From assembly GCA_964436125.1 (NCBI GenBank), contig CAYTBT010000013.1:1-64000 (forward strand): a stretch of 64,000 nucleotides of DNA. Reading direction: 5' to 3'. Shown here in pieces: positions 42,847 to 50,748 of this stretch (position 1 is the first letter of the stretch; each line of letters begins with the position of its first letter). Source of the stretch: CAYRFF01 sp964436125 (GTDB taxonomy: Bacteria > Bacteroidota > Bacteroidia > Chitinophagales > Saprospiraceae). Position numbers and translations under genes: made by a program. The notes beneath the pieces were generated by a model. It did not search any database, was not told the origin of the DNA, and saw only the letters and a program-made list of their open reading frames with translations.

Positions 42847-43428
42847 TTACCAATTTCCATCTAATGTGGGACTTGTCATATCGCCAAATTTAATGAACTT
42901 CATAGGTTCATACGATTTTTGATATCGTTTATATTTCTCGTCGGCATATTTCCCCATAAAAGTCTTGTATCTAGTCTTTACTTCAACGACATTAACCTGA
43001 GTATGTTGATATGTTATCGTTCCTGCACTCATCTGAAAGGTATCGCTGATGCTATACGGAACATATTCTATGGAATCGAGTTCCGCATACCACTGGAACT
43101 GCATAAGCGAATCTGCAGCAGCGACATAAGTCGTATCATAAACATATTCTCCGACAGAGCTGTCTCCTCCTACTGCATAGATCTTCACATGCATGAAGCT
43201 ATCCAGCTGTAATGCATCTTTGAGTGCATCAAAATTCCCGGCATATCGGTGATGTATTGCTTCATAATACTTCTGGGCTGTGCGGATTTCCTTTAATTTA
43301 TTTATAACTGCTGTTTTCCGTTCTTGTAATACTTCCTGAAACTGTATCGGCTCTTGAAATGAATTGTATAAGGTATAGGCAAGCACCAGTATGATGAATA
43401 CGAGAACAAGATTGACTCCCAATTTCAT
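42847..43428 (-). CDS. pilin-like single-pass membrane protein of unknown function
   Basis: About 193 aa. It has a short N-terminus, one membrane helix (VNLVLVFIILVLAYTLYNSF), then an extended helix (LQERKTAVINKLKEIRTAQKYYEAIHHRYAGNFDAL) and a beta-rich C-terminal domain. The long helix followed by the aromatic YYEAIHHRYAGNFD segment recalls type IV pilin/PulG-like proteins, but no prepilin peptidase site (G before a Phe/Met with E5) is evident. The start could also be 43452. It lies directly upstream of the DUF3822 gene. Confidence 0.6.
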   Translation of the reverse strand: MKLGVNLVLVFIILVLAYTLYNSFQEPIQFQEVLQERKTAVINKLKEIRTAQKYYEAIHHRYAGNFDALKDALQLDSFMHVKIYAVGGDSSVGEYVYDTTYVAAADSLMQFQWYAELDSIEYVPYSISDTFQMSAGTITYQHTQVNVVEVKTRYKTFMGKYADEKYKRYQKSYEPMKFIKFGDMTSPTLDGNW

Positions 43429-43452
43429 TATTCTTTTTTCTTCTGAATTCAT

Positions 43453-43857
43453 GACAATAATACAGCTTTTTCTGCAGAATCCTAGCCTACCTCTTATACT
43501 TGTCCACTCAACCATCCGGGGAGAACTTTCATGCATTTAAAAATCAACAAAGATCTTATGTACCTCCCGTTTACTCTTGAATATAACTTCCCAAAAGAAT
43601 AAAGGACCTGTAAAGGCAAATAATCATATTATCTACCGTGTAACTATGTCTTATCACAAGAATCAAACCCGGCCTGCAGTCTCCTCCACTCGCAGGAGGA
43701 GCATGGGATTATAAAGGAACTTTAACAAGTGCTGAACCATAAATATATTCTGCTAATTACTATCAATTATCTGTCAAAGAAGAGGATGGAATAAATCAAG
43801 AAAAATCCACTGTCTAAATCAGCTTACGCAAATCCACGGTATAATTCAGAGAACTTG
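43453..43857. other. divergent intergenic region before tsaD
   Basis: About 400 bp, mostly AT-rich. A GC-richer stem CTCCTCC/GGAGGAG with a 7-nt loop lies at 43681-43701 without a T-run. A copy of the TTTGCGNAAGC element (minus orientation) is at 43821-43833. Confidence 0.5.
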
Positions 43858-43865
43858 TACATTTG
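43858..43865 (+). promoter_or_regulatory. -7 promoter box TACATTTG for tsaD
   Basis: Perfect TAnnTTTG 23 bp before the tsaD ATG, implying a leader of about 17 nt. No convincing -33 box. Confidence 0.5.
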
Positions 43866-43888
43866 CAGCAGCTAATAATAGATAAATA

Positions 43889-44911
43889 ATGGCAAAAGAT
43901 AAATATGTGATACTCGGCATTGAATCGTCTTGCGATGACACATCAGCGGCTATTCTCAGTAATGAAGGGCTATTATCCAATGTTATCGCTAGTCAGGATG
44001 TCCACGCTGAATATGGTGGCGTTGTTCCTGAACTTGCATCTCGAGAGCATATTCAACACATTGTTCCCGTGGTTTCCACCGCGCTGAAAAAGGCAGAGAA
44101 AACTATAGAGGACCTTTCTGCCATTGCCGTTACGAGAGGCCCGGGCTTAATGGGATCTTTGCTCGTCGGAGTATCCTTTGCCAAGGCACTTGCACAAGCT
44201 CGCGACATTCCTCTCATCGAGGTCAATCACATGCACGCGCATATCCTCTCGCATTTTATCGAAGATCCGGTCCCATCTTTCCCTTATCTATGTTTAACGG
44301 TTTCTGGCGGCCATACGCAGATTGTCAAAGTTAAGAGCCCACATAATATGAAAATACTAGGATCAACACTGGATGATGCAGCAGGAGAGGCATTTGATAA
44401 GGTTGGTAAAATGTGTGGATTGCCCTATCCGGCAGGACCTATCATTGACAGATACGCAGCCCAAGGCACTGCTCGTTTTTCCTTCCCTATTGCCGATGTC
44501 CCGGAGCTTAATTTTAGCTTTTCCGGGCTTAAAACTGCCGTATTGCGCTTCCTTCAGAAAAAACAGAAGTCTGATCCTCAGTTTATTCAAGAAAATATTA
44601 AGGACATCGCAGCTTCTGTACAGGAGAATATTGTGAAGACGCTTTTAATTAATCTGAAAGAAGCTTCCGCAAATACAGGTATCAAAGAGATCGCAATTGC
44701 TGGCGGTGTGAGTGCCAATAAAGGTCTCCGCAATGCAATACAAGAGGTCGGAAAAAAGCTCGACTGGAATATTTATATCCCAAAGCTTGAATATTGCACC
44801 GACAATGCTGCAATGATAGCCCAGGCCGGGGCTTTTAAGTTCCAAAAGCATCTGTTCAGTGATCAATCGATTACAGCAGAGCCTCGATTAAGGTTCAACA
44901 AATACGATTGA
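43889..44911 (+). CDS. tsaD: tRNA N6-adenosine threonylcarbamoyltransferase TsaD
   Basis: Transfers the threonylcarbamoyl group to A37 of tRNAs reading ANN codons, 340 aa. ASKHA-fold motifs include LGIESSCDDTSAAIL, VVPELASREH, the metal ligands His114 and His118 (NHMHAHILSH), LTVSGGHTQIV, IAGGVSANKGLR and CTDNAAMIAQAG with the metal-binding Asp. Works with a TsaC-type protein (39058-39669) and with TsaB and TsaE, which are not in this window. Confidence 0.96.
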   Translation: MAKDKYVILGIESSCDDTSAAILSNEGLLSNVIASQDVHAEYGGVVPELASREHIQHIVPVVSTALKKAEKTIEDLSAIAVTRGPGLMGSLLVGVSFAKALAQARDIPLIEVNHMHAHILSHFIEDPVPSFPYLCLTVSGGHTQIVKVKSPHNMKILGSTLDDAAGEAFDKVGKMCGLPYPAGPIIDRYAAQGTARFSFPIADVPELNFSFSGLKTAVLRFLQKKQKSDPQFIQENIKDIAASVQENIVKTLLINLKEASANTGIKEIAIAGGVSANKGLRNAIQEVGKKLDWNIYIPKLEYCTDNAAMIAQAGAFKFQKHLFSDQSITAEPRLRFNKYD

Positions 44912-45193
44912 GATTCATGCCATTCACCCTTTGTCTCCGGTTCATGAATCGCCTAGAAAATAAGCACAATGACTATATCCTGCGCATAAGAACATCAACA
45001 TACATTGTCAACTATATCGCTTTTCACAGCTTCCGGCAATAAAAGTTTTTCAGTACCTGAGGGTCGGCAGTACGGGCGCAATACAATAGCAGATGGTTTA
45101 ATTATTCTTGAGCATTACCTTCAATTAACAGTTGACGACTACATACCCCCATAGTGGAATTCATTCCCTTTTAATCTTCATGCACGGCACACC
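44912..45193. other. intergenic region after tsaD
   Basis: Contains an 8-bp perfect inverted repeat GATTCATG (44912-44919) / CATGAATC (44943-44950) with a 23-nt loop and no T-run just after tsaD. Otherwise I see nothing. Confidence 0.4.
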
Positions 45194-45230
45194 ATAAAAA
45201 AAGCCAGAGAAGTATGACCTCTCCGGCTTC
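45194..45230 (-). terminator. intrinsic terminator of the OmpA-family gene
   Basis: On the minus strand GAAGCCGGAGAGG pairs with an imperfect complement around a short loop and ends in seven T. It lies 23 bp after the stop at 45253. Confidence 0.82.
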
Positions 45231-45252
45231 TAATCATTATGAAAAATCCTTC

Positions 45253-46992
45253 TTAATATCCTGATCCTCGATTACCGCTGTAGTTGTTTCCACTCGGCGT
45301 ACCGGAACCTGCTTCCGGACCATCAGGACGAGGCATATTTTTATCCCCAGGTGAAGCAACTGAGAATTCTACCCTCCTATTCATATATTGCATATATTTT
45401 TCTCTGCTAGACAAGTTATGATTATCCGGCACTCCCGGTATTAATGGAGAATTCTCACCACCATACTGCAATACGAGTCTATTCCGTGGAACATTGAAGT
45501 TCTCTACGAGGTAATTAATAGCAGCAGTAGCTCTGTTGTATGACAATACATCATTGTAATCATTATCGGCTCTGTTATCCGCATAACCTCTGACAAGTAT
45601 TCTGATATTTGGGTTTTTCTTCGCTACTTGAGCAACATGTGCAAGAGCAGGAACAAATTCCGGCTTGATATAATACTTATCAAGATCAAAGTGAATCATC
45701 GGCAAGAACCAGCTTACCTTTGCAGATTCAATGCGATTATCGATAAGATCTTTCACCTGACTTTCAGTCATGTAAGGATCGTCAAGTATCGCCACACCAT
45801 TTTTATCGACATCTGCACCACTAGGTGAGAACATTTCTTTGTCCTGGTGATCCGGAATTCCATCTCCATCAGTATCAAGAGCTACACCTTTTACGTCAAC
45901 AGCAACTCCTTCCGGCGTATCTGGCTCATCATCAAACATATCTAAAACTCCATCATCATCTGCATCAGTAAGGTCAAGTACAGGACGTGCCTTTAATGCA
46001 GCGATATCTTCCATAGGAGCTACAAGTGGATTTACCCAATAAAGCGGTTCAACGAGTCTTTCCTTGGATCCAATGTTGAAGTTCAACTGTATAGTGGTCT
46101 GATGTGCTATGTCATCATTATTGGAAAGGTCAACTCCTGAACGGAATGTATAACCATCAAGGTCATCCGTTCCTGTAAGAATCATCTTATGCTCTAGAGC
46201 GATATTAAATCTATCTGTAATCTTTCTGCTGAAACCAAATCCAAATTGAAGATTGGAAGTAAAGTCCTCTACATTGTAGAGCAAGAGCTGTGTAAAATCA
46301 CCTTTTGCTCCTGTTTCATAAGTATCGTCCGTGAAACTCTCAAATCTATCTTGATTAAAAGCTCTATTATCTACGGTTCCAGGATCTTTAAACCCGGCAG
46401 ACGCAAAATCGTATGGATTATTATTTTCATCCAATGCGTTCACATAGGTATTGTGATCCATAATCCCGATTCCTGCCATAGCATATAAGTTCCAGTTATT
46501 TTCACGATTGTGGAAAATAATATTCCCTATGTTAAAGATCGCAAGGAGCGCACCTTCATAATAGGTAGTTTTATAGTTTTTCATAAAGGCATCTCCTTTC
46601 TTATAACCGAGGCCGATTAAATCGAGATCTTTATTCACGGACGCAAAATTTGCTAGTCGCTTATCAATACCTTTGGTCTGTCCATAATTAGCTTCCAATC
46701 TTAAGGAAACGACATAACCTAGTGCCTTTCTTACGTGAAGACCTACCGTAAAACCACTGAATGGTACCGGGTACCGCGGAGAAACATCGCCTCCGATAAA
46801 AGAAGTTCCACCTTGCAATCCGATCTCCCACATATTTTTTGGTCGTGGAGGAAAAGGATTGGGTTCTTCCTCTGTGGTCATTTCATCCGTATTTTCATTC
46901 GCCGTCAAGCTTTCTCCTGAATCTTGAGCAACAATTGCTGTTGATCCTACAAGCATAAAAGCAATGACTGAATATAAAATTTTCTTAATCAT
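45253..46992 (-). CDS. OmpA-family outer-membrane protein with thrombospondin type-3 repeats
   Basis: A 579-aa envelope protein. A signal peptide (about 1-22) and a Glu/Asn-rich linker precede an eight-strand-like beta-barrel (about 50-320, e.g. MWEIGLQGGTSFIGGD and FGFGFSRKITDRFNIALEHKM). Calcium-binding repeats follow (DADDDGVLDMFDDEPD and DTDGDGIPDHQD). The C-terminal OmpA peptidoglycan-binding domain is at about 430-550 (IRILVRGYADNRADNDYNDVLSYNRATAAINYL). It ends in a Gly/Ser/Asn tail. It probably ties the outer membrane to peptidoglycan. The T9SS protein PorF has a related domain plan, but I do not assign that. Confidence 0.88.
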   Translation of the reverse strand: MIKKILYSVIAFMLVGSTAIVAQDSGESLTANENTDEMTTEEEPNPFPPRPKNMWEIGLQGGTSFIGGDVSPRYPVPFSGFTVGLHVRKALGYVVSLRLEANYGQTKGIDKRLANFASVNKDLDLIGLGYKKGDAFMKNYKTTYYEGALLAIFNIGNIIFHNRENNWNLYAMAGIGIMDHNTYVNALDENNNPYDFASAGFKDPGTVDNRAFNQDRFESFTDDTYETGAKGDFTQLLLYNVEDFTSNLQFGFGFSRKITDRFNIALEHKMILTGTDDLDGYTFRSGVDLSNNDDIAHQTTIQLNFNIGSKERLVEPLYWVNPLVAPMEDIAALKARPVLDLTDADDDGVLDMFDDEPDTPEGVAVDVKGVALDTDGDGIPDHQDKEMFSPSGADVDKNGVAILDDPYMTESQVKDLIDNRIESAKVSWFLPMIHFDLDKYYIKPEFVPALAHVAQVAKKNPNIRILVRGYADNRADNDYNDVLSYNRATAAINYLVENFNVPRNRLVLQYGGENSPLIPGVPDNHNLSSREKYMQYMNRRVEFSVASPGDKNMPRPDGPEAGSGTPSGNNYSGNRGSGY

Positions 46993-47036
46993 AAGGAACG
47001 TTATTTGATTTTAAAGAATGTACAACTTTCTCTTAA

Positions 47037-47068
47037 CGAAAGTACAAAACTATTTTAATTGTTTCAAA
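47037..47068 (-). promoter_or_regulatory. promoter of the OmpA-family gene
   Basis: On the minus strand TTTG (47065-47068), a 20-bp spacer and TACTTTCG (47037-47044), one mismatch from TAnnTTTG. The ATG lies 44 bp downstream. Confidence 0.55.
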
Positions 47069-47083
47069 TATTATTTAAAATTA

Positions 47084-48310
47084 CTAATTTAATTTATTCA
47101 TCGCTATACTAAAAGCAGTTCTCGTTATACTTTTATCGTCTTTAGATTCTTTCAGAATTTCTTGCATAGCGTACTGTATTGTTTCCGACACATCAGAAAA
47201 CAAATTCTCATCCGTGATAACCTGATTTTCTTGCATTAGATAGGCAAATGTCCTTGCCATGCCACAATTGGCTATAAAGTCCGGTATCAAGCTTATTTTT
47301 TCATCCGTGTATTCTGCAGTAGGTCCGAAGAATATCTCATCATCGATGAAAGGTACATTGGCACCACATGCGATGAGCGATAAATCTTGTGCAATAAGCC
47401 GATCTACCTGCTCACGTGTTATTAAGCGTGATGCAGCTCCCGGAATAAAAATATCGGCAGGGACATCCCAGAATTTCTCACTGATTTGCTCAAAGCTTTG
47501 TTTAGAAGCATCTGCCAATTGATTCCCGTCTTTCTCCAGGAATAAATTGCGGACTCGATTAAAATCCATCCCCTGTTCCTCGATAATTCCACCGTCTTTA
47601 TCCATCACTCCTACAAGCTTAGCTCCGGCTTGCGATAAATAATAACCCGCGGCTGAAGCGACATTTCCCCAGCCTTGAATTAAGACTCTCTTTCCTTGCA
47701 CATCAGTTGAATGGAATAAGTCGTAATAGTGCTTAATGGATTCTGCAACGCCATAACCCGTTATCATATCTGCTACAGCAAGCTTCTTTTCCGATACAGG
47801 TGCAAATGCTTGGTTCTCGATTATCTTGGCACAACCATATCGCAATTGCCCGAGAGCATGTATTCTTTTCCCTTCCGTATAATTGAAATGCCCTTTTATC
47901 ACTCCTTCTTGTGGATGCCATAAACCCAGATTCTCCGTTATCGGTACTACATCTTTAATCTCGTCAATATTTAAATCCCCTCCCGTACCATAATAACTTT
48001 TTAAAATCGGATACACCGCTTTAAACCACCGTTCCAGCACTTCCCTTTTCCTTGGGTCCCGTGGATCAAAGTTTATTCCGGATTTTGCACCACCGATCGG
48101 TGGACCACTTACGGAAAACTTTACCTCCATAACCTTGGCCAGTGCAACTACTTCATCTTTACTTAAGCCTTTCCGCATACGCGTCCCGCCGCCGGCTGCT
48201 CCATTCCGCAGTGAATTAATTACTATCCACCCCTCTGCATCTGTTTCCGCATCTTTCCATTCAAAGACAATTTCCGGCTCCTTTTTAATATATTCTTGTA
48301 GTTCAATCAT
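47084..48310 (-). CDS. Glu/Leu/Phe/Val dehydrogenase family protein
   Basis: NAD(P)-dependent oxidative deamination of an amino acid, 408 aa. The N-terminal substrate domain has GGGTRMRKGLSKDEVVALAKVMEVKFSV and the catalytic-Lys loop PPIGGAKSGINFDP. GTGGDLNIDEIKDV follows. The Rossmann domain carries VLIQGWGNVASAAGYYLSQAGAKLVGV. The loop is GGAKSG rather than GGAKGG (glutamate type) or GGGKA (leucine type), so the substrate is open. It is followed by the OmpA-family gene after 91 bp, with an independent promoter between. Confidence 0.85.
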   Translation of the reverse strand: MIELQEYIKKEPEIVFEWKDAETDAEGWIVINSLRNGAAGGGTRMRKGLSKDEVVALAKVMEVKFSVSGPPIGGAKSGINFDPRDPRKREVLERWFKAVYPILKSYYGTGGDLNIDEIKDVVPITENLGLWHPQEGVIKGHFNYTEGKRIHALGQLRYGCAKIIENQAFAPVSEKKLAVADMITGYGVAESIKHYYDLFHSTDVQGKRVLIQGWGNVASAAGYYLSQAGAKLVGVMDKDGGIIEEQGMDFNRVRNLFLEKDGNQLADASKQSFEQISEKFWDVPADIFIPGAASRLITREQVDRLIAQDLSLIACGANVPFIDDEIFFGPTAEYTDEKISLIPDFIANCGMARTFAYLMQENQVITDENLFSDVSETIQYAMQEILKESKDDKSITRTAFSIAMNKLN

Positions 48311-48366
48311 ATTTCTTTTCTTCCTATGTACTTTTCAGCTCTCTATATTGCAGAGGCTAAATTTTA

Positions 48367-48398
48367 TTGACATATTGTGATAAATTTACATATATTTG
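48367..48398 (+). promoter_or_regulatory. promoter of the ureohydrolase-like gene; decides its start
   Basis: TTGA (48367-48370), a 20-bp spacer and TATATTTG (48391-48398). Transcription should begin near 48405. This excludes the longer reading from TTG at 48396 and supports the ATG at 48423. Confidence 0.6.
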
Positions 48399-48422
48399 CT
48401 TTCACAAAAACTATGCGAGATT

Positions 48423-49361
48423 ATGCACAATACATTAAGAATATTTATCGAGAATGGTTCAACTTCTTTATTAAAGGAGCTTAATTCTATTCTGGAATCC
48501 TTTGCCCACTTGAAGAATACAAAGATTGAGATTCTTCAACTCAATGATGAGTTAAAGGAAATAAAGGGAGAAAATAATCGCAAGAATAATGCGACTATTT
48601 TTTTATTGACATCCGGTGATGCTCTGAATAACTTTCATTCTCACATAATGAAGACACAAGAATTATTTTCCATGTGCGAGCTCAATAGTCGATTGAGTCC
48701 TTCAATCCGCCTCCTAAAAGAACAAGGCTGGGATGATAATATCTTGAACTTTGCCATGATCGGTGGGCAGAGACAATTTTTCCAGGAAGACGAATACAAT
48801 TATCTCAATGACAAATATTATGACTTTCTTCACCTCGGTGATGTCCGTTATGAATTGTCGGAGATAGAGCCATTTCTCAGAGATGCTCATGTTTTACGGA
48901 TGAGCTTCAATGCTCTCCGATATGGCGATTTCACCTCCAAGGAAGACTATAATCCATGTGGATTCTCTGCTGAAGATTTCATAGGTATGGCGCGTTATGC
49001 GGGATTGAGTCCCAAGCTCAATGAAATTGTATTTCACGATATAAGCCTTTCTAAGCTAGAAACCGATAAACCCAGTCAGGTTCTCCTAATTCAGATGTTA
49101 TGGTATATGGCTGAAGGACTAGCTTTCCGGCAAAAAGAAAAGTACGACGACCCTGATAATGAGCACTTTGTCTTTGACCTTGAGAACCCTGAGCTCCAGA
49201 TTGACTTTATCCGTAGTGAAAATAGTGGAAGGTGGTGGTATAGTTTCAAGGATTCTCAAGGAGGAAAGCATACATTTTCATGTAACTACACCGATTTTGA
49301 GAGTCTACAGAACAAGATTGTCAGCAATCGCATAAAAAGTGCTATCCTACGATATCTTTGA
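48423..49361 (+). CDS. degenerate arginase/formimidoylglutamase-fold protein
   Basis: About 312 aa. The C-terminal half carries the segment LRMSFNALRYGDF, then DYNPCGFSAEDFIGMARYAGLSPK, which resembles the ureohydrolase (arginase, formimidoylglutamase) family as found in Bacteroidota. Every metal motif is altered: GGxH is GGQRQ (about 114-118), DAHxD is LGDVR (about 138-142) and SxDxxD is SFNALRYGD. It should not bind the di-manganese centre and is probably not a hydrolase. The N-terminus is shorter than in active enzymes. Its 3' end overlaps the convergent murF by 20 bp. Confidence 0.65.
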   Translation: MHNTLRIFIENGSTSLLKELNSILESFAHLKNTKIEILQLNDELKEIKGENNRKNNATIFLLTSGDALNNFHSHIMKTQELFSMCELNSRLSPSIRLLKEQGWDDNILNFAMIGGQRQFFQEDEYNYLNDKYYDFLHLGDVRYELSEIEPFLRDAHVLRMSFNALRYGDFTSKEDYNPCGFSAEDFIGMARYAGLSPKLNEIVFHDISLSKLETDKPSQVLLIQMLWYMAEGLAFRQKEKYDDPDNEHFVFDLENPELQIDFIRSENSGRWWYSFKDSQGGKHTFSCNYTDFESLQNKIVSNRIKSAILRYL

Positions 49362-50643
49362 CTCTCTCCATAGCCATTGACCGGGAGCCTTTTAAAAGAA
49401 TAAATTTATTCCGTATACTCAAGTCTTTAAGATAATCGATAAATGTATCGGTAGAAGGGAATGCCATCACGGTTTCCGGCACGATACATTGGTTAAATTC
49501 CGGACCGATTATATAAACTGCTTCCCATGTATATTTCTCGATAAAATCGAGAATAGATTGATGGTATTCTACGCTATTCTCACCGAGTTCTTTCATATCG
49601 CCTAGCATAAGTACCTTAGGAGAGTCGCTCTCCATATTTGCGAAAGCTTCAATACTATTTTTCATGCTTAAAGGATTGGCATTATAGGCATCCATCACAT
49701 AGTGATTGTACTCTGTATGTATAATCTGAGACCTATTTCTGTGAGTCTTAAACGTCGATAAAGCTTCTTGAATCGCATTATCTGCCACCTTAAAGTACCG
49801 AGCTACACTGATTGCAGTCATCGCGTTCATCGCATTATATTTTCCATAAAGTGCTACTGTGCACTCGACATAATCAGAACTTTCATAAGCTATTTTAATG
49901 TCGGGGAAGGACTGTAGTAATGTGTAGTGAAATTGCGCTTCTATATCCGGTCTGAAGGTATAAAGGACTCGATTCCGGTTCTGCTCAGAAAGCTCTGAAA
50001 GATAATCTTCATCTGCATTGACAAATACGGTTCCATTATTGCTATCGAGGTATCGATACAATTCCGATTTCCCTTCTTTCACTCCTTCCAGACTGCCGAA
50101 ACCTTCAATATGTGCCGGTCCTATATTACTTATAAGTCCATGAGTTGGTTCTCCGATCTTGCAGAGTGCGTCGATTTCTCCTATTGCACTTGCGCCCATT
50201 TCAAGGATGAGGATTTCCGTATTGACCGGCGTACTTAATATTGTCAAAGGCAAGCCGATATGATTGTTAAAATTTCCCTGTGTAACGTGCGTCCTGTAGC
50301 TGGTTTTTAAGAGCTGGTTTATTAATTCCTTGGTAGTTGTTTTCCCATTGCTGCCGGTGATTCCTATTACTGGGCATAAAAAGCTTTTTCGATACCTATG
50401 AGCAAGGTTCTGGAGCGCTTTCAGTGTATCATCGACATAAAAGACACGATCGTCAAGTACATACCGGGCATCATCGACAACGGCATATTGAGCACCATTC
50501 TGAAGAGCCTGGGCTGCGTACTGTCCACCGTTGCCATTTTCCCCTAGCAGACCGAAGAAAATGCTCCCTTCAATATCTTTCCGTGTATCTATGCTCACTT
50601 TTCCGCATGCCTTAAATGCATCATAAATCTTCTCAGCCTTCAT
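49342..50643 (-). CDS. murF: UDP-N-acetylmuramoyl-tripeptide--D-alanyl-D-alanine ligase
   Basis: Adds D-Ala-D-Ala to the peptidoglycan precursor in the cytoplasm; about 433 aa from ATG 50643. A TTG three codons upstream is an unlikely start. ATP-binding P-loop GITGSNGKTTTKELI, Mur-ligase motifs TQGNFNNHIGLPLTIL, EMGASAIGEIDALC and DAYNANPLSMKNSIEAF, and a C-terminal domain with LMLGDMKELGENS. It lies downstream of gldJ, as in Flavobacterium. A hairpin without an ideal T-run separates the two. Confidence 0.95.
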   Translation of the reverse strand: MKAEKIYDAFKACGKVSIDTRKDIEGSIFFGLLGENGNGGQYAAQALQNGAQYAVVDDARYVLDDRVFYVDDTLKALQNLAHRYRKSFLCPVIGITGSNGKTTTKELINQLLKTSYRTHVTQGNFNNHIGLPLTILSTPVNTEILILEMGASAIGEIDALCKIGEPTHGLISNIGPAHIEGFGSLEGVKEGKSELYRYLDSNNGTVFVNADEDYLSELSEQNRNRVLYTFRPDIEAQFHYTLLQSFPDIKIAYESSDYVECTVALYGKYNAMNAMTAISVARYFKVADNAIQEALSTFKTHRNRSQIIHTEYNHYVMDAYNANPLSMKNSIEAFANMESDSPKVLMLGDMKELGENSVEYHQSILDFIEKYTWEAVYIIGPEFNQCIVPETVMAFPSTDTFIDYLKDLSIRNKFILLKGSRSMAMERVKDIVG

Positions 50644-50679
50644 AAATCTCAATTCTTATCAGAGTTATAAGGAATAATG

Positions 50680-50717
50680 AAAATCCCTCTTCCTGCGATT
50701 GCGAGAAAGAGGGATTT
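50680..50717 (-). terminator. hairpin between gldJ and murF, probable terminator
   Basis: An 11-bp perfect inverted repeat AAATCCCTCTT/AAGAGGGATTT encloses a 14-15-nt loop about 32 bp after the gldJ stop. The T-run on the minus strand is short, so read-through into murF is possible. Confidence 0.6.
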
Positions 50718-50748
50718 ACTCTTATTTTATAAAAACATAAAACATCGA

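Noticed and set aside
44912..44950. Inverted repeat after tsaD as a terminator
   Set aside because: The loop is 23 nt and no T-run follows, so it does not meet the pattern of the other terminators in this window.
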